Positions 6,830 to 10,785 of a stretch of DNA of 10,785 nucleotides are shown here, one piece after another. The translations under genes were made by a program, and so were the position numbers. Numbering within the stretch: position 1 is the first letter of the stretch; the number at the start of each line of letters is the position of its first letter. This DNA is from Chloroflexota bacterium (GTDB taxonomy: Bacteria; Chloroflexota; Limnocylindria; Limnocylindrales; CSP1-4): the NCBI GenBank assembly GCA_021786915.1, contig JAJYMP010000012.1, positions 1-10,785 of the forward strand, written 5' to 3'. The notes under the pieces were generated by a model, which saw only the letters and a program-made list of their open reading frames with translations, had not been told where the DNA came from and ran no database searches.

Positions 6830-7152
6830 GCCGGCAGCCCGAGCGCGGCGCGCGCAGCGGGCGACATCTGGGCCGACGTCCAGCCCGGCTCGTGCGTCAG
6901 CTCGACGTCGACATCCACGACGCCCGGCACATCGAGCAGCGCCCACCGGATCTGGTCCTCGAGGAACGCGCCGATCGGGCACGCAGGCGTCGTCGTCGTC
7001 ATCAGCACGTGCGCCACGCCCGCGTGCACGTTGCACTCGTAGACGAGCCCAAGGTCGACGATGTTCACGCCGATCTCCGGATCCATGACGGTGCGGAGCC
7101 GTTCGGTAAGGGCCGCCGAATCCGTGGTGGGCAGGAGGCGCGAGAGGTCCAT
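6826..7152 (-). CDS. DUF59 (MIP18/PaaD/SufT-like) Fe-S assembly factor
   Basis: A 108-residue single-domain protein. DPEIGVNIVDLGLVY (residues 24-38) is the DUF59 signature, and TTTTPACPIG (52-61) carries the conserved Cys (C58). The C-terminal VELTHEPGWTSAQMSPAARAALG resembles PaaD. Family members (SufT, PaaD, MIP18) help mature or deliver Fe-S clusters to client proteins in the cytoplasm. C40 is a second, less conserved Cys. The ATG at 7152 leaves a ~36-nt leader from the proposed start of transcription, with a weak GGGA upstream. The gene heads a three-gene operon (4-nt overlaps follow) and diverges from a SufR-like regulator, 57 nt away. That pairing supports a role in Fe-S status or repair, possibly of a molybdoenzyme or of clusters damaged by NO; the client is inference. 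Confidence 0.9.
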   Translation of the reverse strand: MDLSRLLPTTDSAALTERLRTVMDPEIGVNIVDLGLVYECNVHAGVAHVLMTTTTPACPIGAFLEDQIRWALLDVPGVVDVDVELTHEPGWTSAQMSPAARAALGLPA

Positions 7153-7172
7153 GCCGATGTCCCGTGTGCGCG

Positions 7173-7209
7173 TTGGTGCGAAGGCCGCGACCGGATTATA
7201 ATGATGGAA
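7173..7209. promoter_or_regulatory. Divergent promoter with symmetric ATTATAAT -10 element
   Basis: In the 57-nt gap between the DUF59 and regulator starts, ATTATAAT (7195-7202) is its own reverse complement, so it gives a consensus TATAAT on both strands. Rightward, TTGGTG (7173-7178) is a fair -35 with an 18-nt spacer, and the expected start of transcription is near 7209-7210, exactly at the ATG chosen for the regulator. Leftward, transcription would begin near 7188 and give a ~36-nt leader before the DUF59 ATG; its -35 is poor. These are the most AT-rich bases in this part of the window. Motifs seen; activity inferred. Confidence 0.7.
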
Positions 7210-7878
7210 ATGTCAGCAGTCGAATCGCGACCCGGCCGCACGCGCCATCCCGACCGCCGGTCCGCGCTGCTCGACGCGCTGCGCGGCGCCGACCGACCGA
7301 TGAGCGTCGAGGAGGCCGCGGCCGCGGTCGGGGTCGCCGCGTCCACCGCGCAGTTCCACCTCGCGCTGCTGGTCAGCGGCGGGCTGGCCATGAGGACCCA
7401 GGTGCGAAGCGGCGCCGCGGGCCGGCCGTCCTGGAGATACGCGCCGGCAGCGGACGAACCATCGGCTGTCGGCGCGCCCGAGCCGTACCGCGAGCTCGCG
7501 CGGGTGCTCGCGGCGCAACTCGGCGAGGAGGCGGGTGCGGCCGCTGCCGCCCGGGAGGCCGGCCATCGGTGGGCGGACGAGACCGCGGCTCTCGACGGTG
7601 GCGAGAGGCCGGGCGCCGACGATCCAGCAGCAGCGATGACGGTGATCCTCGACCGGCTCGGTTTCGCGCCGGAGGCGGGCGAGGACGACGAGATCCTCCT
7701 GCGGTCCTGCCCGTTCGAGGCGATCGCACGCCAGCACCGCGCCGTGGTCTGCGGCGTGCACCTCGGCCTTCTGGAACGGACGGCTGCGGCAGTCGGCGGA
7801 CTCGTCGTCAACGGCCTCGAGCCGTTCCGGTCCGAGCAGCCGCTAGCCTGCGCCGTCCGGCTCAGCCGCGGGCCGTGA
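7210..7878 (+). CDS. SufR-like (COG2345) winged-helix regulator with conserved cysteines
   Basis: A 222-residue predicted cytoplasmic regulator. Residues ~16-78 form an ArsR/DeoR-type winged helix: RRSALLDALRGADRPMSVEEAAAAVGVAASTAQFHLALLVSGGL, then a wing ending GRPSWRYAP. The C-terminal half has LRSCPFEAIARQHRAVVCGVHLGLLE and LEPFRSEQPLACAVRL, typical of COG2345, the group that includes the [Fe-S] repressor SufR. Candidate ligands are C167, C181 and C214 (Cx13Cx32C), plus H184. SufR has four spaced cysteines, so ligation here may differ. Three ATGs (7201, 7204, 7210) are in frame; 7210 is preferred because TATAAT ends 7 nt before it and no Shine-Dalgarno is visible, the pattern of a leaderless mRNA. 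It diverges from the DUF59 operon and precedes a cupin. Likely self- and neighbour-regulation in response to an Fe-S or redox signal is inference. Confidence 0.85.
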   Translation: MSAVESRPGRTRHPDRRSALLDALRGADRPMSVEEAAAAVGVAASTAQFHLALLVSGGLAMRTQVRSGAAGRPSWRYAPAADEPSAVGAPEPYRELARVLAAQLGEEAGAAAAAREAGHRWADETAALDGGERPGADDPAAAMTVILDRLGFAPEAGEDDEILLRSCPFEAIARQHRAVVCGVHLGLLERTAAAVGGLVVNGLEPFRSEQPLACAVRLSRGP

Positions 7879-7913
7879 CCCGCGATACCACTCGTCCCGC
7901 TGCGCCCCCATCG

Positions 7914-7919
7914 AAGGAG
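7914..7919 (+). promoter_or_regulatory. Strong ribosome binding site of the cupin gene
   Basis: AAGGAG lies 6 nt before ATG 7926. It is the best Shine-Dalgarno in the window and fixes the cupin start, although longer in-frame readings exist upstream. It contrasts with the apparently leaderless regulator just before it. Confidence 0.8.
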
Positions 7920-7925
7920 ATCGCC

Positions 7926-8243
7926 ATGCAGAACCGAACCTACGCCCCCGACTGGCGCGATGTCGTCGTCTACTCCTCGCCCGGCCCGACACCGCACATC
8001 CTGCTCGACGAGCCGTGGCTGAGGGTCCTCGTGGCCGGGCTCGAGCCCGGCGGCCAGATCCCGCCGCATCCAGGCCCCCGGGCCGTCTACCACGCGCTCG
8101 AGGGGGAGGGGATCGTCCGGATCGACGGCGAGGAGCTGGCATTCCCCGCGGGAGCCACGGTCGTGGCGCCGGCCGGATCGACCCGAGCGATCGAAGCCGT
8201 GACGCGGTTCGCGTTCCTCGGCGTGCGCCTCGGCGAGGAGTAG
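7926..8243 (+). CDS. Small single-domain cupin protein
   Basis: A 105-residue RmlC-like cupin. PGGQIPPHPGPRAVYHALEGEGIVRIDGEELAFPAGATVVAPAGSTRAI (residues 41-89) shows the cupin beta-barrel pattern, with the usual LEGEG turn and PAG motif. The metal site looks reduced. Motif 1 keeps H48 and perhaps H56 but lacks the normal HxH and Glu, and motif 2 has Thr where the last His usually stands (PAGSTRAI instead of PAGxxHxx). It may bind metal weakly or act as a small-molecule or redox sensor rather than an oxygenase. No signal peptide or membrane segment is seen. It follows the SufR-like regulator by 47 nt on the same strand with its own strong AAGGAG, so the two are probably co-transcribed. Exact substrate unknown. 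An 8-bp hairpin begins at the last base of its stop codon. Confidence 0.82.
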   Translation: MQNRTYAPDWRDVVVYSSPGPTPHILLDEPWLRVLVAGLEPGGQIPPHPGPRAVYHALEGEGIVRIDGEELAFPAGATVVAPAGSTRAIEAVTRFAFLGVRLGEE

Positions 8244-8270
8244 CGGACCGGGTGCCGTTGCGCGGTCCGC
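8243..8270 (+). terminator. Candidate hairpin after the cupin gene
   Basis: GCGGACCG (8243-8250) pairs perfectly with CGGTCCGC (8263-8270) around a 12-nt loop, starting in the cupin stop codon. No T-run follows, so it is at best a weak or U-less intrinsic terminator, or a 3' end stabiliser. Confidence 0.4.
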
Positions 8271-8591
8271 GCCTCGGGGAGGGCGGCCGGGACGCAGTGT
8301 GAAGGAACAGGGTTGCGGGACGGGTCTGATGCGCGCCCTCCGACCGTGCGACACGGCCGCGCACCTTCGTCGTCCTGCAATGGGTGCCGGCCCACTCCAC
8401 CCCACGGCACCGCGTGCCCGACCTACGAGTGGAGAGCGGCCGCGCCGGATGCGTCATGCCGCCCGCTGGCTGGTGCTGCGCGACAGCTGACCGCGAGCGC
8501 CAGGGCTCCGGACACGGACGCGCGTCCTCTCGACCGGCATCGGCCCCTCGGTGCGTAGCGCACAACGGCATGCTGCCGGCCCGCCGTCCGG
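8271..8591. other. Non-coding gap between convergent cupin and CLC genes
   Basis: No gene can be supported; short open frames here lack codon bias and known domains. On the clcA side two adjacent small hairpins are visible, GTGCG-TAG-CGCAC (8551-8563) and CGGCA-TGC-TGCCG (8566-8578), starting 14 nt beyond the clcA stop. Neither is followed by a T-run on the minus strand. I found no tRNA, riboswitch core or repeat array. Confidence 0.5.
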
Positions 8592-10433
8592 TCACGATCG
8601 GGCACGGCGGATGGCAGGGATCGGCCGCAGCCGAAGCACGCGCTCGCGGTGGCGCTCTTCGGTGAGCAACAGGTCCCGGGCGCGCAGCAGGTCGAACTGG
8701 CTGATGAGACCAACCAGTCGGGCCGGATCATCCCGGTCGACCACCGGCAGGACGCCGAGCCGCCGGGTCGCCATCCGCTCCGCGGCGTGCCTGAGCGTCT
8801 CGTCCGGGTACGCGACCACCGCCTCGTGCACCAGCCCCGCGAGCTCCGGCGCTCCCTCGCCGGATCCGAGCATCCGGCCCAGTGACGCCAGATCGCTCCC
8901 TGTGACCACGCCGGCGAGCCGGCCGTCGCGCTCGAGGACGGGGTACAGCCGCTGCCGCCGGCGATGCCCGTCGGCCAGCTCGGCCACGAGCTCGGGCACC
9001 GGGCCGTGGAGCTCGACCGTCAGGACGTTCGTCGCCATGACCTCCCGCACCAGCAGCGCCTCGAGCGGGTCGACCGCGTACTCGCGCGTGACGTGGAACC
9101 CCCGCCGGGCGACCTTCTCCGTGAGGATCGAGCGCCGCAGGACCAGCACGCTGATCGCGTAGGCGGTCATGCACGCCACGAGGAGCGGCAGCAGGGCGTT
9201 CTGGTCGTGGGTGAGCTCCACCGCGAAGATCATGGCCGTGAGCGGCGACCGGGTGACCCCCGCCAGCGTCGCGGCCATCCCGAGCAGCGACCAGACCGCC
9301 GGGCTCGAACCGGGCAGCCACTGGCCGGCGATGGCGCCCGCCGCGCCGCCGATGATCAGGAGCGGGGCGAGGATCCCGCCGCTCGTGCCCGAGCCCAGGG
9401 CGATCGCCCAGACCGCGAGCTTCACGACAAGCAGGAGCGCGAGCGCGCCCAGCGCGATGCTGCCGGCAAGCTCGGCCCGGATGGACCCGTAGCCGACGCC
9501 GAGGGCGCTCGGATCGATGAGCCCGCCGACCCCGACCACGACACCGCCGATCGCCGGCCACCACATCCAGTGCACGGGCAGGCGTGAGAACACGTCCTCG
9601 GCCCCGTAGACGGCACCCGTCAGGACCCATGCCAAGAGGCCGCCGATCGCACCGACCGCCAGGCTGCCGAGGAGCGCCTCGCCTCCCAGGATGGGATGCT
9701 CCGGCACGGGGAACAACGGCGCCGCGGCGAGCACGCCCGCCTGCGAGAGGCTGATCCGGAGCGCGCCGGCGAGGGCGCATGCCGCCGCGACGGGAACGAG
9801 CGATCGGGGTTTCCACTCGAACAGCAGCAATTCGGCGGCGAGCGCAACGGCAGCCACGGGTGTGGCGAACACGGCCGTCATGCCGGCAGCAGCCCCGCTG
9901 ACGAGGAGCACCTTGCGCTCCGCCGCGGACAAGTGGAAGAACTGGCTGAGCAGCGACCCGAGCGCGCCGCCGGTGAGGATGATCGGGCCCTCGGCGCCAA
10001 ATGGGCCGCCGGAACCGATGCTCAGTGCGGAGCTGACCGGCTTGAGGACCGCGAGCCTTGGCTCGACCCGGCTCCCGCCCACGAGAATCGTCTCCATCGC
10101 CTCCGGGATCCCGTGGCCGCGGATCCGCTCTGAGCCGAAGCGCGCCATGAACCCGATCACGAGCCCGCCGACGACCGGGATCAGGACGGAGACGAGGCCG
10201 AGGCGCTTCGGATCCGGCGGCAGCAGCGAGGTGTCGATGCGCCCCTCGTAGAGGACGTTCGTGACCAGCCCGATGAGGTCGAGCAGCGCGACGGCGATCC
10301 CGGTGGCCAGGATGCCCGACACCAAGGCGAGCGGGATGAGGCGAACCGTCTCGAGGCCCATCGTGAAGTCGCCCAGCGCCCGCTCGGCGGGGGTCTCGAG
10401 GTCGGCCGGGAGGTCCTCGGGAACCTGCCTCAC
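8592..10433 (-). CDS. CLC-family anion channel/antiporter with C-terminal CBS pair
   Basis: A 613-residue inner-membrane CLC protein moving anions, by family chloride in exchange for protons or by channel gating. The CLC core spans ~30-435. The first filter motif is GHGIP (106-110) where CLC-ec1 has GSGIP. GAEGP (146-150) holds the gating glutamate E148. GTSGGILAP (349-357) matches the GxFxP region. The ec1 internal proton glutamate E203 appears to be Leu here, within AAELLLFEWKPRS (199-211), by hand alignment. The segment LTEKVARRGFHVTREYAVDPLE (437-458) links to two CBS domains (~463-515 with VREVMATNVLTV and VVTGSDL; ~535-588 with LGVLPVV and ISQFDLL), which usually bind adenine nucleotides. 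GTG 10433 overlaps the marR stop (GTGA); ATG 10361 (residue 25) is an alternative. The gene is likely translationally coupled to marR. Confidence 0.93.
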   Translation of the reverse strand: MRQVPEDLPADLETPAERALGDFTMGLETVRLIPLALVSGILATGIAVALLDLIGLVTNVLYEGRIDTSLLPPDPKRLGLVSVLIPVVGGLVIGFMARFGSERIRGHGIPEAMETILVGGSRVEPRLAVLKPVSSALSIGSGGPFGAEGPIILTGGALGSLLSQFFHLSAAERKVLLVSGAAAGMTAVFATPVAAVALAAELLLFEWKPRSLVPVAAACALAGALRISLSQAGVLAAAPLFPVPEHPILGGEALLGSLAVGAIGGLLAWVLTGAVYGAEDVFSRLPVHWMWWPAIGGVVVGVGGLIDPSALGVGYGSIRAELAGSIALGALALLLVVKLAVWAIALGSGTSGGILAPLLIIGGAAGAIAGQWLPGSSPAVWSLLGMAATLAGVTRSPLTAMIFAVELTHDQNALLPLLVACMTAYAISVLVLRRSILTEKVARRGFHVTREYAVDPLEALLVREVMATNVLTVELHGPVPELVAELADGHRRRQRLYPVLERDGRLAGVVTGSDLASLGRMLGSGEGAPELAGLVHEAVVAYPDETLRHAAERMATRRLGVLPVVDRDDPARLVGLISQFDLLRARDLLLTEERHRERVLRLRPIPAIRRARS

Positions 10434-10785
10434 GCGAACTGGGCCAGTCCGTCGGCGATCAGCCGGAGCAGACGGAACTCCTCACCCGTGGCACCAGACC
10501 GCGCCACCTCGGTGGCGTGAGCGACCAGCTCCCGCCGGCGATCGAGGACGGTGTCGCGGGTCCGCCGGCCCTGGTCGGACAGCCGTACGTTCGTCGCCCG
10601 GCGGTCGGCTTCGTCCCGCTCGACGGTGACGAGGCCTTGGCGCTCCAGGCGGCGGGCGAGCCGGCTCGCCGACGGTTCGGCCACGCCGAGCCGGCGGGCG
10701 AGCTCGCCGATCCGCACACCGTCCTCGTCGGCGATGACCACGAGGACCCGCCACTGCCGGAGCGTGAGGTCGGTCGCCTCGGCGG
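10430..10785 (-). CDS. MarR-family regulator (5' end outside window)
   Basis: The last 117 codons of a MarR-type repressor are visible and the frame is open to the right edge. LTLRQWRVLVVIADED near the edge is the usual helix before the DNA-binding domain. IGELARRLGVAEPSASRLARRLERQGLV is the helix-turn-helix, and VERDEADRRATNVRLSDQGRR is the wing with the conserved DxRxxxVxLxxxG pattern. A GTG at 10741 lies inside the domain and is not a credible start. MarR proteins bind short palindromes as dimers and are relieved by small phenolic, oxidising or other ligands. The stop overlaps the CLC gene start by 4 nt, so the regulator and transporter are translated together and the regulator probably controls this operon, whose promoter is outside the window. 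Ligand unknown. Confidence 0.93.
   Translation of the reverse strand, partial: AEATDLTLRQWRVLVVIADEDGVRIGELARRLGVAEPSASRLARRLERQGLVTVERDEADRRATNVRLSDQGRRTRDTVLDRRRELVAHATEVARSGATGEEFRLLRLIADGLAQFA

Noticed and set aside
5723..7042. A 439-codon plus-strand frame rich in Glu, Asp, His and Arg
   Set aside because: It is the antisense of the hydrophobic NnrS-like membrane protein; charged repeats are the usual shadow of Leu/Val/Ala codons.
8271..8591. tRNA, small RNA or toxin-antitoxin gene in the convergent gap
   Set aside because: No T-loop-like GGTTCGAnnCC, no T-run after the hairpins and no paired small genes were found.
10434..10785. Fluoride or other riboswitch upstream of the CLC gene
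   Set aside because: The upstream DNA is marR coding sequence directly overlapping the CLC start, so no leader exists; the filter motif is also not the fluoride-CLC type.
1..10785. CRISPR array, transposase or insertion sequence
   Set aside because: No regularly spaced direct repeats, no DDE-type protein and no flanking terminal inverted repeats were seen.

Overview
The window is very GC-rich (roughly 70% or more by eye), with strongly G/C-biased third codon positions, many GTG starts and 4-nt stop/start overlaps. This suits a high-GC bacterium such as Chloroflexota or Actinomycetota. Assignment is tentative: the DUF6457-type protein in a molybdenum-cofactor locus and the leaderless-looking promoter point that way, but no rRNA or lineage marker is present.

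Layout, left to right. (1) 1-3840, + strand: a molybdenum cofactor (Moco) run. It holds the end of a protein with two [4Fe-4S] motifs, moaA, a small DUF6457-like protein, moeA and a TrmO/TsaA-like protein. (2) 3846-4475, - strand: mobA, meeting the previous gene tail to tail with a 5-nt gap. (3) 4476-4889: no convincing gene; lower GC and several short palindromes. (4) 4890-7152, - strand: a tightly coupled operon of a PaaD/SufT-like DUF59 protein, a ~12-TM distantly NnrS-like membrane protein and a YwiC-like membrane protein. (5) 7210-8243, + strand, divergent from (4): a SufR-like (COG2345) winged-helix regulator with conserved cysteines, then a small cupin. (6) 8244-8591: a non-coding convergent gap with candidate hairpins. 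(7) 8592-10785, - strand: a MarR-family regulator (5' end outside the window) translationally coupled to a CLC anion transporter with a C-terminal CBS pair.

How the genes fit together: MoaA starts molybdopterin synthesis from GTP, MoeA inserts molybdate, and MobA adds GMP to give the MGD cofactor used by DMSO-reductase-family enzymes such as nitrate reductase and formate dehydrogenase. The ferredoxin-like protein probably belongs to such an enzyme system. YwiC sits beside nitrate-respiration genes in Bacillus subtilis and NnrS proteins are linked to nitric oxide stress. The divergent DUF59/NnrS-like/YwiC plus SufR-like/cupin module may therefore be an Fe-S or N-oxide homeostasis unit working with a molybdoenzyme. 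That functional link is inference.

The most notable non-gene signals are a symmetric ATTATAAT -10 element in the 57-nt divergent gap, placed for leaderless expression of the regulator and able to serve both strands; a perfect 28-bp palindrome in the 3' end of the ywiC-like gene; and apparent excess of the octamer GCGATCGC.
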